Positions 44,834 through 55,789 are shown, counted from the first letter of the stretch. The stretch is DNA of 64,000 nucleotides from Hanleya hanleyi (GCA_036873755.1 JAVTVY010017323.1:1-64000), one strand, 5' to 3'. Notes: generated by a model not told the origin, from the letters alone. A program made the numbers and translations.

Positions 44834-45724
44834 CCAATATGGGCGGAGCAAGAAGGAATGGAACGCTGAGGAGAGTTGTAGTGAGCCCGAATAACTCCGG
44901 TACTTTCTCCACCCCGAAGCTATCGGCCAACAGAACGGCGACGAGTGCCCAATAAGATCCTCCAAACAGGCCGTACCAACAGGTGTAGATTGCTAGTGGA
45001 ATGAAGCTTGTGGCCAGGGGTGCTAGGAGAGCAGAACCTCCCCCAGCTATCATCGTCACCACAAACACCAACTTCCGGCGCACAAATTTCAGGTCGGAAA
45101 ACCACCCGAAGAATAGTCGTCCGGTCAAGTCGGACAACCCTGCCAATGATACTAAAATCGCCACATTGTCTTTGTTGATACCGCAGTCTACGGCAAATGG
45201 AGGTACGACGACGATAGCACTACAGAAACTCATGCTGGCTAAGCAGAACGCGATAGCAAAGAGGACGAACTCTGGATTCCTCAGATACGAGCAAGCGCAT
45301 ATATTAGCGAGATTATAAGATCCCTTGGGCAGTATATTACAACATATAGTTCGTTCGGCCTTATCGGAGGACGTGTTGTGAATTTCTTCATTAGCCTCGT
45401 CAATATGATGCGTGTGACTAATCGGGTCAGTTTTATCTATTTTGTCTTCATCTGGTAGCAAAGTATCACATTTTACCTTATTAAAGCTTTCTAGTGGTCG
45501 CATCAGAGCCGCCCCAACACAACCGTTCAATAGAACGCCGCCTAAAATGATCATTGTCCCGAATAAAGTGTAAGACTCGACCAGAAACCTAAAGAGAAAG
45601 GGATAAAGGAAGTACCCCACACCACTGCCGGCTACTGTGAGACCATTGGCCAGAGATCGTCTCTTGTTAAAATACATGGTAACCATGATAACGGAAGGCG
45701 TAAACGACAGACCGGCTCCCAGAC
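44834..45724 (-). CDS. SLC16-family (monocarboxylate-type) transporter, main exon
   Basis: A 12-TM major-facilitator protein of the plasma membrane. This exon opens after an acceptor (GAACTTACAG) with LGAGLSFTPSVIMVTMYFNK, the conserved MCT segment before TM4-5, then runs through TM6. A long hydrophilic loop (about residues 60-120 of the exon, Asp/Glu/Lys-rich) follows, then TM7-TM11 including SLAGLSDLTGRLFFGWFSDL, the MFS signature-like G-R-xx-x-G-W-x-x-D. It ends LLAPPILG with donor GTAAGTC. Family members carry monocarboxylates, amino acids or other small solutes; the substrate cannot be told from sequence. The following intron is 12.9 kb and full of transposons. Confidence 0.9.
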
Positions 45725-46106
45725 CTGTAAGTTCAAATAATGATTTATTTCAGTAGTTGATAATTAACATTAATTAGGATAATTAGAGGATTCATTAGTG
45801 GACTGCTGAGATTTGTCGATAAGCACCATGTGTGGCCCGAGTATGCAGGTATGGGGGTGTAGGGGGAATCGAATTACCAATAATGGTCAGGTCGTGGGCT
45901 ACGAGAAATATAGGTTCAAAAGTTATTTCGTGTCCTTTTGTTTTGGTATCATTGCAGGTATTTACGTCTTAGGGTAATGGAAATATAGCGACCGAACATC
46001 CACTTTCGAAAACAATATATATGATTAAGATTAATTGGGATGTCCATAAATGGAAGGGCTATCGGCATAGATGTTTCTATTTTGATATGGTGTATAAATA
46101 TTTTAC

Positions 46107-46250
46107 CTACGATGATCCCGTACGTGAGGTACAACAGCCGCATATCGGAGACGAAGGCACTAGTGACGTACCCCAGAGACATGATCACACCGCCAGCCAT
46201 GATGATAGATCTATAACCGAACTGCTTGCCCAACGCTGAACTTAACGACC
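46107..46250 (-). CDS. SLC16-family transporter, internal exon
   Basis: 144 bp between an acceptor (TTCTTTTTAG) and a donor (GTAAAATA). It encodes SLSSALGKQFGYRSIIMAGG and MSLGYVTSAFVSDMRLLYLT, i.e. the TM2-TM3 region with the FG-x-R motif of the family. It is phase 1 at both ends, matching the neighbouring exons. Confidence 0.88.
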
Positions 46251-46521
46251 CTAAAAAGAAAAGCAAAATATCACTGATGCTAAATTGTTCTGTTGTGGCG
46301 AAATAAAATTCGGCAACACCATATACCAACGGTATTCCAGAGAGGATAACACGCTTCTGACAACGAGTACATTAAGAGTGAAATGTCGAAGCGCCTCTTG
46401 AGGGATTACCCCCTTTCTTTTATATCCATCTTCCCTCGTGTTTCCAAGCGCCAGAGAATAACGATCACTTCCGGAGCAGTGACCATCAGAGCCTACTTTC
46501 TTGTCCTATATCCAGCTGTAC

Positions 46522-46710
46522 TGGTATATATATATTATCATGACACTGTGTTGTTCCCGCACTTTGTATCAGCTCGAGTTCTCGGAGTCTGATCGCCGTA
46601 TCGACCGAGACCGCAGGTCGAGGTCGATGCGGCGATCAGACTCCGAGAACGAGAGCTGATACAAAGTGCGGGAGCAACACAGTGTCATGATGATATATTT
46701 ATCATATACC
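46522..46710. repeat. 189-bp near-perfect palindrome in SLC16 intron
   Basis: The left arm, with CATGACACTGTGTTGTTCCC, TTTGTATCAGCTCGAG and TCGGAGTCTGATCGCCG, is mirrored by the right arm with only a few changes. Arms are about 85 bp; the centre is GAGACCGCAGGTC. Probably a fold-back MITE. Confidence 0.9.
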
Positions 46711-47149
46711 GAACTCTTAGGATGTTTTTATTCACCTAATAGGGCGTTTGAATTCCGAACTATGTGTTATGACGCGCATTGATTGTGTACGTGACGTGGT
46801 AAGGCTCATTTGACCTAATTGAATAAATCCGCGCACGTGGCACTGGGCCAAAAATAAACTCGCGCGATGGAACAAACTAGGTCAGGATAAACAAAACGAG
46901 AAAGAGAGAAGAAAGACAGAGTCAGGTTGGAAGATTACCTCCCGTAATATTTGACATCGAGGAATGCAGATATGGTGAACTTGAAACGTACATATATACT
47001 GTTTGATGTGTTGTTCAACAAACTGTCATTCGAACTGCGAAACACGATGGATCGATGCAGGCGTACGGAAATTCTCCAACTGAGAAATTCAAACAATGAT
47101 TCAAACAAACAACGCGGTTCCGACAGTGTCACAGACGATTCTTGATTCA

Positions 47150-48640
47150 GGAATTACATTTTACAGTCAGTTGGTCAGTGTTAAAGGTACGTGTATAGAT
47201 CGACGCATGCCCGATGGCTAAGAGGCAGTTGTTGAAATTCACGGTAAGGAAAGTTCATCAGTGGTTTGGCGAGACGAAACTTTATGGAGAAACGAAATGG
47301 GTGAGATTTAAGGTTTGCCCAGAAAACTTACTGTGCCGTGTTCACGCTTCCAGCTGCATAATGTTCAAACGACCGTATTACATCTAAATCGGATCAAAAA
47401 AATAAATAAAAAATACTAGGCCTACCAGTATAGAGTATTCGATCATGATTGGATTTTACAGTTTCTCTTGGATTTATCGAATCAAACATAATTTTTCAAA
47501 TGACTTGATTTGAATAAGAAAACACGTGATTGAATTGCTGTCTATTTTATAACTGTGGATCAACTGTCTGTCCCTGGAATTCAGATGTTTCCTATAAAGC
47601 AGTAGTCAAGCAGAGCTTGCAGGGGCAATTGCACCGATAATCCATGGCCAGGCGGGGAGCGTGCAGTCCCCATCATGGCGGCCTTAAAATGGAGATTTGC
47701 TGCATCGGTTATCACCTCACCGAAGACGAACGGGGGGGGCGGGGGGGAGGAATATCGGCGTGTTTATTTTCAACGTTAAGAGACTTACGACATATAGACT
47801 AAACAACATTACGAACCAGAGTAGCCATGTGTTCGTGCTTTCGTTCAGTTCTTGTCACTGAAAACGTGGTCACGCGGTAGAGCCACAGAGTTTGTCTTTC
47901 GTTCATTTGTATTCGCCATCAAGAAACAATTTCAAATACCGGGTAACAGGCCTATATTTGATTTTGAGTCTTGGAATAAAACGGATGTTATCATAATCGA
48001 CTAGATTCTTTTTGTCGAAATTTTTACATCATTCAGCGTTACTATTTAAATTAATTCTCGTAAGTTGTTGCTGATGAACTTTTCAATGATTTCGTCGCAC
48101 AGTAATCAGTGAGGTACGGCGGATACGGCCCATCGTAAGTTAACAAGGCTCAGATTGACGGTCCGGAAGGCCAAAATCAGACTCAGAATAGGTTTAGTAT
48201 AGGCTATATGCATATATTATCGCAAGTGTAAATCCATTTGTATTGATCTGGAAATACCCTTCAGAACGGATCAGCATGTGTAAAGTTTTCAGTTCTATTA
48301 TTAGACCACAACGGGCTTCACGGACTTTCTCCGACAGGTTGCCAAGGTCACCAGCGAAAATAGTTCCGGTTACCGAGTAGGGCGATACAGATAGCGACTA
48401 GGGTGATACGGAAACAGAAAACGCGAGTGTGTATCACTATCCTAGCACGCATAGGTATATGATAATTAACAATAACACAGCGACATGGTCATACTGCCTT
48501 ACAGAAATGTACAATACAACGTCATCGATATGTTCCTAAACTTAATTTCAGATGGCAACAGAAAGCTCTTTGAAACGAATATTGATCATCTATAACCAGT
48601 GATGATTTGCATGGATTAGAAACGAAGATATCGTACGTAC
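47150..48640. other. Intron sequence, no feature recognised
   Basis: Between SLC16 exons. Contains a G-run (CGGGGGGGGCGGGGGGGAGG near 47,730). No other structure is evident. Confidence 0.4.
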
Positions 48641-48784
48641 CACTGCACGTTAATAGGAAAATTGTTAGACTGAACACCCAGGCAGTTTCGCCGGCACCCG
48701 TCTGAAAGTAATCCAGGAACTCAGCATAGAGCAACCCAAACGATTTGATACATCCGATTTGTACCATATTCACCATAAACGTCC
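48641..48784 (-). CDS. SLC16-family transporter, most 5' exon found
   Basis: Acceptor CTTCTTTCAG, donor GTACGTAC, phase 1 at both ends, 144 bp. It encodes TFMVNMVQIGCIKSFGLLYA and FLDYFQTGAGETAWVFSLTI, the TM1-TM2 region of monocarboxylate transporters (SFG...F...AGETAW). The preceding exon with the start codon and the usual DGGWGW-like segment is not found between here and the Polinton insertion at 49,596. It may lie beyond the window or be lost. Confidence 0.88.
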
Positions 48785-49314
48785 CTGAAAGAAGAGCACA
48801 TAATAGTACTGCAATAAGAATGGCATGAAATCATTTCATGTAACAAGTAACTTTGCAACTGTTTTATTTTAAATTCCACAGGGAGGCTATTTTGCTTGAA
48901 CGCGGGGGATTGGCGATAGTGAACAGTCGCTCTAATCTCCCGAAAGTTGTCATAAATTATTATGTCGGAGCTTTTCTTTCTCCTCTCTGCAGTGCCACCG
49001 ACCGGAATCTTCGTAACCTTAACTGTGGTAGCTTCGTTAAATCTAATACTCTCTGTCACTCTGATCGAATTCGCCTGCCTACTGAAAATTCTTAATCTTT
49101 CTTTCCATTCTGGCCAGTCGTATTCATGATACATATACCATAGTTTAATTCTTATTCCGATTCAGATGACAGTTAAGGTGATTCTGTCAGCATAAACGTT
49201 GTTCTAAGAACCGTTGATAGTGCTCATTAACGGAGACAGATGGATTCGCATTCATCCAGCATAGAAAGCGTAAGGAACACTTGCCATTTATGTTAATTCT
49301 TCATATTGTAGCGT

Positions 49315-49595
49315 TTAACTCTACCAGGCAGACCTGGGGAGCTCATATCAAACTTTCTGCGCAATCTCCGGAACAACGAAAAAATGAAAGCCGATACTCA
49401 GTGACTTTGTAGATTGTCATATTGGGGTCAATTTGAGCCTATTTGCATAACCCCGCGAGCAGAGAATCATGAGTAAATCCAAAATGGTGACCATGTGGGG
49501 TGCCAGAAAAGTGATGTTTTCTTCATTTCTCTTCAAAATTATTGCTTTTCCGCGAGAAAAAGCGGGTAAAAACTATTTCACTGATTAATCATGCA
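49315..49595 (+). mobile_element. piggyBac-type MITE copy interrupted by Polinton 2
   Basis: TTAACTCTACCAGGCAGACCTGGGG is a variant terminus of the MITE at 17,789 and 39,051; homology with 39,060-39,330 continues up to 49,580. It stops where element 2 begins at 49,596, so element 2 inserted into or beside this MITE. The rest of the MITE is not seen beyond 62,078. Confidence 0.65.
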
Positions 49596-49929
49596 AGTAG
49601 TAGGTAGAGCGCACGAAGGCCATTATTTTCCAGGGAAATAACTCTGTTTTGTGGAGGTCACGTGGAGGGGGCGCCACCAGCTCAAGAGACCAAAAACTAC
49701 CTCCAGCACAGGAGAGTTCCAATCTAGGGGGAGGTAACTCTGGGTGACTATAGTTCCGGTAAAGGGCCCCTGGGCATGTATTCTTCCGCGGCGATGCGGT
49801 TTGGCGGTGATGCGGTCGCGGGAAAAGCTTCCGCGGAGAAAAAGTAGTCCCCAGATTTCAAATACGCTGCATGGTCCGATTGGGTCGAGTGAGGTATCAA
49901 AGTGAAGCATTCGTGAAGGGGCATCCAGT

Positions 49930-50775
49930 CATGGGTGGGTGCATGTAAAATTAGGATTTTCCCCCGAAAATATAAAAAGCGAAACACGGACTTTACCCCT
50001 AAACTAGGGGAAAACCCCTATCAACCCTAGCCAAAAGGGCTAATATCGGTCCCCGGGCTTATCGGGGCCTGCCTATCAAGTCAATGGGGCGGGTGCCTGT
50101 AAAATTAGGATTTTTTCCCCGAAACTATAAAAAGCGGAACACGGACTTTACCCCTAAAATAGGGGAAAACCCCTATCAACTCTAGCCAAAAGGGCTAATA
50201 TCGGTCCACGGGCTTATTGGGACCTGCCTATCAAGTCAATGGGGTGGGTGCATGTAAAATTAGGATTTTCTCCCGAAAATATAAAAAGCGAAACACGGAC
50301 TTTACCCCTAAAATAGGGGAAAACCCCTATCAACCCTAGCCAAAAGGGCTAATATCGGTCCCCGGGCTTATCGGGGCCTGCCTATCAAGTCAATGGGGTG
50401 GGTGCATGTAAAATTAAGATTTTTTCCCGCAAAAATAAAAAGCGAAACACGGACTTTACCCCTAAAATAGGGGAAAACCCCTATCAACTCTAGCCAAAAG
50501 GGCTAATATCGGTCCCCGGGCTTATCGGGGCCTGCCTATTAAGTCAATGGGGTGGGTGCATGTAAAATTAGGATTTTTCCCCGAAACTATAAAAGCGGAA
50601 TACGGACTTTACCCCTAAAATAGAGGAAAACCCCTATCAACCCTAGCCAAAAGGGCTAATATCGGTCCCCGGGCTTATCGGGGCCTGCCTATCAAGTCAA
50701 TGGGGTGGGTGCATGTAAAATTAGGATTTTTTCCCGAAACTATAAAAAGCGGAACACGGACTTTACCCCTACAAT
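49930..50775 (+). repeat. ~155-bp array, six copies, in left TIR of element 2
   Basis: Each unit starts GGGTGCATGTAAAATTAGGA and contains TATAAAAAGCGRAACACGGA, the hairpins CCCCTA...TAGGGG and AGCC-AAAA-GGGCT, and CCCCGGGCTTATCGGGG. Starts are near 49,934, 50,090, 50,245, 50,397, 50,551 and 50,703. Degenerate copies occur at 8,740-8,930 and 61,070-61,220. Confidence 0.9.
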
Positions 50776-50839
50776 GGGGGTCTGTATTATACAATATAAG
50801 GGGAAATGCCTGTATGGGGATGGTCAATTTTTTTCGTGG

Positions 50840-51600
50840 GCTTTACTATGGCTTGTGGGGTCTCGTTTTTCTCGTTTCGCCAAGAAAATGACAATGGGAA
50901 GGGTCCCGGAGCGAATCGGTGAAATTTTTGGGAAAAGTCACCGAGGTCTGTATATAGGCTCATACTGGCTATATGGGGGAGGGGTGGTCAATTTTTTTTT
51001 TGTGGGCTTTACTATGGGTTGTGGGGTCTCGTTTTTCTCGTCTCACCAAGAAAAACACGGAGCGAATCGGTGAAATTGTTGGAAAAAGTCACCGAGGTCC
51101 ATCCTGGGAAATTCACACACGTTCATTGTGATATGGCTTGTGGGGTCTTGTTTTTCACGTCTCGTCATTTAGAACACAATGGGAGGGGTCCCGGAGCGAA
51201 TCGGTGAAATTTTTTAGAAAAGTACCGGGTAGGCCTGTATATAGGCCTATAGGCTGGCTATACGGGGGTATAGGTTCAACCTGAGAAATTCACACACGTT
51301 CATTGTGATATGGGTTGCTTGGATTTGTTTTTCACGTCTCGTCATTTAGAACACGATGGGAAGGGTCTCGGAGCGCAACGGTGAAATTTTTGGAAAAGTA
51401 CCATATAGCCCATATAGTCCCATACTGGCTATATGGGGGTACAGGTTCAACCTGGGAAATTCACATACGTTCATTGTGATATGGGCTGTTTGGATTTGTT
51501 TTTCACGTCTCGTCATTTAGAACACGATGTGAAGGGTCCCGGAGCGAAACGGTGAAATATTTGGAAAAAGTTCACCGAGGCCTGGGTAGGCCCATAGGCC
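50840..51600 (+). repeat. ~150-bp degenerate array in left TIR of element 2
   Basis: GGAGCGAATCGGTGAAATTTTTGG recurs at about 50,908, 51,060, 51,193, 51,369 and 51,540, with TTTTTCACGTCTCGTC-type sequence before it. Homologous single copies are in element 1 (1,255-1,345 and 8,390-8,640). Confidence 0.85.
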
Positions 51601-51756
51601 TATACTGCATGGCTATGGGAGTATAGGCCGATACGGGGTGGACGTTTGGGGTCTACGTGAGCCCCTAATGATCCTATGATGTCGTATGAGGTCTTATTTT
51701 GAAGCACTCGTGGAGGAGCATCCGACTGGACTAATGGTTCGTCCGTTTTCAATAGT

Positions 51757-51945
51757 CTGCGCATGCGCAGTCTGGCCGTCGTATAGAAAGCAGGCATGTT
51801 GGGGGGTATGTGGGTGTGTGTTTGGGGTAGAGATGGACCGCTATGGGTCCGAATGGGTCGTGGAAGGTGTCAAAGTGAAGCTTGTGTGGGGTAGTCAGAA
51901 TGGCCTGTTTTTAAATGCAAGTCGCGTCAATCTGCGCATGCGCAG
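51757..51945. promoter_or_regulatory. NRF-1-like palindromes, left TIR of element 2
   Basis: CTGCGCATGCGCAG sits at 51,757-51,770 and 51,932-51,945, in the same repeat context as in element 1. Confidence 0.5.
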
Positions 51946-52059
51946 TTGGTTGTAGTAAGTAAAGTGGCCATTTTGGGGCAGTGCGGGAAGGTATTTGGGG
52001 TCGGGATGGACCATCCTTGGTCCGAATGCGTCCTGGTAGGTGTCATATTGTGGCTCTCG

Positions 52060-52540
52060 GGGTGTAGACCCCGATTTGAGGGATGTTCACGTCATCTGTG
52101 ACGTCATTGGTGACGTCATCAGTACGAGTAGTAGCCAAAGTGAACATTTTGGGGCAGGGAAGAAAGGTATTTGGGGTAGAGATGGACCATCCTTGGTTCG
52201 AATGCGTCCTGGGAGGTGTCATGTTGTAGCTCTCGGGGTGTACAGCCCCATTTGAGGGATGTTCCCGTTATCTGTGACGTCATCGGTGACGCCATCAGAA
52301 CGAGTAGTAGCGAAAGTGGCCATTTTAGGAAAGTGCAGGAAGGTATTTGGTGTAGAGATGGACCTTCCTTGGTCCGAATGTGTCGTGTGGGGTGTCATTT
52401 TGTAGCTCTCGGGGTGTAGACCCCGATTTGAGGAATGTTCACAGCATCTTTGACGTCATCGGTGACGTCATCAGTACGAGTAATAGCGAAAGTGGGAATT
52501 TTGGAGCAGTGAAGGAGGGTATTTGGTGTACAGATGGACC
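52060..52540. promoter_or_regulatory. CRE-like TGACGTCA array, ~170-bp period
   Basis: Three units each contain paired TGACGTCAT or near matches (around 52,095-52,115, 52,275-52,295, 52,450-52,470) followed by CAGTACGAGTAGTAGC. Inverted equivalents lie at 57,868-57,895, 58,402-58,425 and 60,226-60,250. TGACGTCA is the CREB/ATF consensus; binding is inferred. Confidence 0.5.
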
Positions 52541-52554
52541 ATCCATATCTGTCA

Positions 52555-52985
52555 TGCGTATTATACAGTATCTGTCCCATATTATACCAATCTGTGCTGT
52601 ATTATACTGTATCTGCCCTGTATTGTACCATATATGTCCTGTATTATACCAAATCTGTGCTGTATTATACAATATTTGCCCTCTATCTGTGCTGTATTAT
52701 ACCATATCTGTCCTGAATTACACCATATCTGTGCTGTATTATGCAATATCTGTGCTGTATTATGCAATATCTGTCCCGTGTTATACAATATCTGTCTTGT
52801 ATTATAGCAAATATGTCCTGTATTGTACCATATTTGTCCTGTATTATACAATATATGTTCTGTATTATACAGTATCTGCCCTGTATTATACCAAATCTGT
52901 GCTGTATTATACCATATGTTTCCTGTATTGTACCATATATGTCCTGTATTATACATTATATGTTCTGTATTATACAATCGGATAG
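52555..52985 (-). repeat. ~21-bp minisatellite (TATAATACAGGACAGATATGG type)
   Basis: About 20 degenerate units; the plus strand reads CTGTATTATACCATATCTGT repeatedly. Tyr/Ile/Leu-rich frames on either strand are produced by the repeat. The inverted counterpart is at 57,590-57,775. Confidence 0.92.
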
Positions 52986-53026
52986 CGGTTGTCGTGAATA
53001 ACAACACGTTCAGCAATGTTTATATA

Positions 53027-53079
53027 GTTTATTATCCCCAATGTTACATCATACCCAGGCTGGGGAGCCGCCCTGGGTA
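53027..53079 (-). terminator. 3' hairpin and AATAAA for zinc-finger gene copy A
   Basis: Read on the minus strand, ACCCAGGGC-type stem, GGCTCCCC loop, stem GCCTGGGT, then AACATTGGGGATAATAAA. Identical in design to 57,486-57,534. Confidence 0.6.
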
Positions 53080-53273
53080 TGTTTAGTATGTTCACAGCAA
53101 AACAAATTGAAATATCAAACACCATGTTTTATTATTTAATGCACCGTCACATTAGGTACAAGTGTTTACTGAGCTCAAGTCAACGATCATCATGTAGACA
53201 TAGAGAGTATGTGCGGTATGTTATGGTATTCATCAGTGCACGGGTGACGCATTCAACCGATGGCGGTGGTCGG

Positions 53274-54100
53274 TCAGCTTGGTAAGGAAAACGTGACATT
53301 GGTTACCCTCTCTACCACCCATTGTGTGTTGGGGCGTTGACGATGTGCCCATCTCAAGGCATCCACGGTGTCCAGTATCTCCAGCATCGTCTCTAGTGAC
53401 CTTCGGTTAATGATGGTGAACGGCTGATCAGACACATAGATATTATTGCCGGGATAAGCGACATTCAATTTGAAGGCCGTAGTTTGATCTTTGAAGATGG
53501 CTTCCACGTAGCTGCGTAGACGGGTGAGGTTGGTCAGTGGGAAATTGTAAATATCTTGAATAGGGCCATGAGGGTGGAAAAAGTGCCGTGTCATGGACCA
53601 ATGGCGCCGATCGATGTCACTCACTGGATGGTTGTCCTGTAAGAGATCGCCCAGAAAATGTTCGATGTTGTCAGGCGTATGACTCGAAACCGTAACGCCG
53701 GCTGGATATCCAGGCTCTTCTGAACTGTGGGTATAGATGGGCTCTCCTTCATCGCATCACCAGTGGCGTTCGTCTCCCCGGGCTTATCTTCACTGGGTCT
53801 GACCTTCCGCGGCTCCTCTTCAGTAGGAAGTTGTCGCTCATGCCATGGTACTGGGGCATGAATCAAACGTTGGTGTCGCAGCAACTGACTGGTCAATTTG
53901 AAAAGCCGACCACAATCCTCGCATGGACGCTTGGGTGGCCCATGAATTGAACGTTCATGGCGCAGTAAAGCATCTTCCCGATTAAATGACCGTGCGCAGG
54001 TTATACAAGTATACAGTCCGTCGTTGTGGGTGGCCGTGTCGTGGCGACGTAAATTGTCTAGACGAGTAAACTGCTTCTGGCAAGTTGAGCAAGTGAACAT
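53274..54100 (-). pseudogene. C2H2 zinc-finger/Polinton protein, copy A (broken)
   Basis: The start ATG at 54,100 lies about 45 bp downstream of its TATA box. The first 140 residues, with three C2H2 fingers, align with intact copy C. A frameshift near 53,690 then ends that frame at 53,621. The C-terminal domain continues in another frame from about 53,624, but has lost an internal segment of about 18 codons after FKLNVA and ends early at VTFSLPS. It is the inverted partner of copy C in the long inner repeat. Confidence 0.8.
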
Positions 54101-54145
54101 CTTGGTGGTTGACAGAGTGTCTGATGAAACGGCCAGGCCGCTTTC

Positions 54146-54155
54146 CTTTTATAGC
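54146..54155 (-). promoter_or_regulatory. TATA box of zinc-finger gene copy A
   Basis: CTATAAAAGG on the minus strand, preceded by the shared block TGTGCTAAAAATAGATCACC. The same promoter lies before copies B, C and D. Confidence 0.75.
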
Positions 54156-54198
54156 ACGCTAGTTGGTGATCTATTTTTAGCACACTCAGTTCAACTAC

Positions 54199-54246
54199 CC
54201 CAAGTCGAGGATCGAGATGTACTGGTGTACGACTGAGCCGCATTGC
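54199..54246 (+). pseudogene. Remnant of adenain protease 3' end in the promoter region
   Basis: The plus strand encodes VEDRDVLVYD followed by TGA, matching AEDRDVLVYD-Trp of the element 1 protease (a TGG to TGA change). Mirror copies lie at 54,757-54,815 and 56,280-56,330. This shows that element 2 descends from a Polinton in which the protease gene ended next to this promoter. Confidence 0.7.
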
Positions 54247-54287
<41 letters not shown>

Positions 54288-54291
54288 CAGT
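54243..54291 (+). repeat. (TG)n microsatellite
   Basis: About 20 TG units. The inverse (AC)n(GC)n tract is at 54,716-54,756, and similar tracts are at 56,072-56,092 and 56,234-56,280. Confidence 0.95.
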
Positions 54292-54723
54292 GGATTTTAC
54301 ATCCGGGATCTTGTCAACATCCGGGTTTCCAAGTGGGGTTTTCCCGTCGTTCCTCATATATTACAGACGGGCCTTGGACACTGTTGACCATTTGCAGCAG
54401 CGACCTCCGTGAGGTCACTTCCGCTTCCAGCCGGGACATCGGAACTGACCTTTGGCCCCTGCGCTCAATTTTTATCCGGTATTGTTAGCGCGCGCAGGGG
54501 CCAAAGGTCAGTTCCGGTCACGTGAACGGAAGCGGAAGTGACCTCACAGAGGTCATATGCAAATTATTGAGGTCAGCAGGTGTCAAAAACCCGGCTGTAA
54601 GATGGGACCCGGATGTAAAACCACAGTACCCGGATGGAAGACGGAGGAACGACGGGAAAAACCCACTTGGAAACCCGGATGTTGACAAGATCCCGGATGT
54701 AAAATCCACAGCCCACATACACA

Positions 54724-54755
<32 letters not shown>

Positions 54756-54840
54756 ATGCGGCTCAGTCGTACACCAGTACATCAGTCTCGATCCTCGACT
54801 TGGGGTAGAGTGTGCCAAAAATAGATCACCAACTAGCGTA

Positions 54841-54850
54841 CTATAAAAGG
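54841..54850 (+). promoter_or_regulatory. TATA box of zinc-finger gene copy B
   Basis: CTATAAAAGG, 45 bp before the ATG at 54,895; conserved GAAGCGGCC...CATCAGACACTCTGTCAACC leader follows. Confidence 0.75.
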
Positions 54851-54894
54851 GAAGCGGCCCGGCCGTTTCATCAGACACTCTGTCAACCACCAAG

Positions 54895-55789
54895 ATGTTC
54901 ACTTGGTGGTTCACTGAAATCATTCACTCGTCTGCACGACTTGCGCCGCCATGAGGCTACGAAGCACGAAGGAACCGCCCGGTATAGCTGTACGATATGG
55001 ACACCGTCGTTTCAGCGCCCGGATCATTTACAGCGCCACACACGTACACGCCATGAAGTACCCAAGCGTCCATGCGAAGAATGTGGTCGGCTTTTCAAAC
55101 TGACCAGTCAGTTGCTGCGACACCAACGCACACGACACCCTGTTCCGCAGCCACGTTTGCTGGTAGAGAAGCCCGTAGGCGCCAGTATCGAGACAGAGGG
55201 AACTCCCACCCATCGCATGAGGGCCGATGATGATGATGTCGCCCTAATTCAACAGCCAAATTCCGACGACAAGACCTTGAGCCAGATTTTGTACGACGTA
55301 GAGGGCAAAGTACACTTCGCGGACGAACCCATAAATGTTCCTAGCGATCTGTTACACGACGATCATCCAGTGAGTGACATCTATCGGCGCCATTGACCCA
55401 TGATCCGGCACTGCTTCCACCGTCATCGCCCTATTCAAGATATCTACAATTTCCGACTGACCGACCTCGCCCATCTACGCAGCTACGTGGAAGCCATCTT
55501 CAACGATCAAACTACGGCCTTCAAGTTGAATCTGGCGTTTGGTTATGTGCTACAGCATAAGGAGGCAGACCAAGTCCGATACTTTTACCCGAGCAGTAGC
55601 ATCCGGATATTTGACCAACCCTTTACCATCACGGATAAGACGTCGCTAGAGACGATGCTGGAGAAACTGGACACGGTGGATCCCTTGGAATGGGCCCAAC
55701 AACAACGCCCCAACACCCAGTGGGTCGTAGAGAGGATGACCAATGTCACGTTTTTCGTCACCAAGCTGATCGACTACGCCATAGGCTGA
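54895..55789 (+). pseudogene. C2H2 zinc-finger/Polinton protein, copy B (broken)
   Basis: The ATG context is conserved, but sequence changes right after it shift the frame, so the first finger is disrupted. Fingers two and three follow in the main frame (CTIW..., then CEECGRLFKLTSQLLRHQRTRH). A diverged linker (DDDDVALIQQPNSDDK) leads to the C-terminal domain. An in-frame TGA at 55,394-55,396 sits where other copies have Trp in RRHWSM. After it the domain is intact to VTNVTFFVTKLIDYAIG and a stop at 55,787-55,789. The last exon-like end (FFVTKL..IG) is where I would expect a Polinton polymerase to continue, but it stops. Confidence 0.78.

Larger units (their letters stand above)
54130..54880. 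promoter_or_regulatory. Palindromic divergent promoter region between copies A and B
   Basis: The region is nearly symmetrical around ~54,490. In order outward on each side come an inner inverted repeat (ACTGACCTTTGGCCCCTGCG against its complement, with AAGTGACCTC), a CCCGGATGTTGACAAGATCC block, a (TG)n/(AC)n tract, the protease remnant, the shared upstream block and the TATA box. Copies A and B are transcribed away from it. The TATTGTTA-containing centre (54,460-54,490) is AT-rich. Confidence 0.75.

Noticed and set aside
52380..52985. 201-residue frame rich in Tyr, Ile and Leu
   Set aside because: Generated by the 21-bp minisatellite; open in several frames of both strands.
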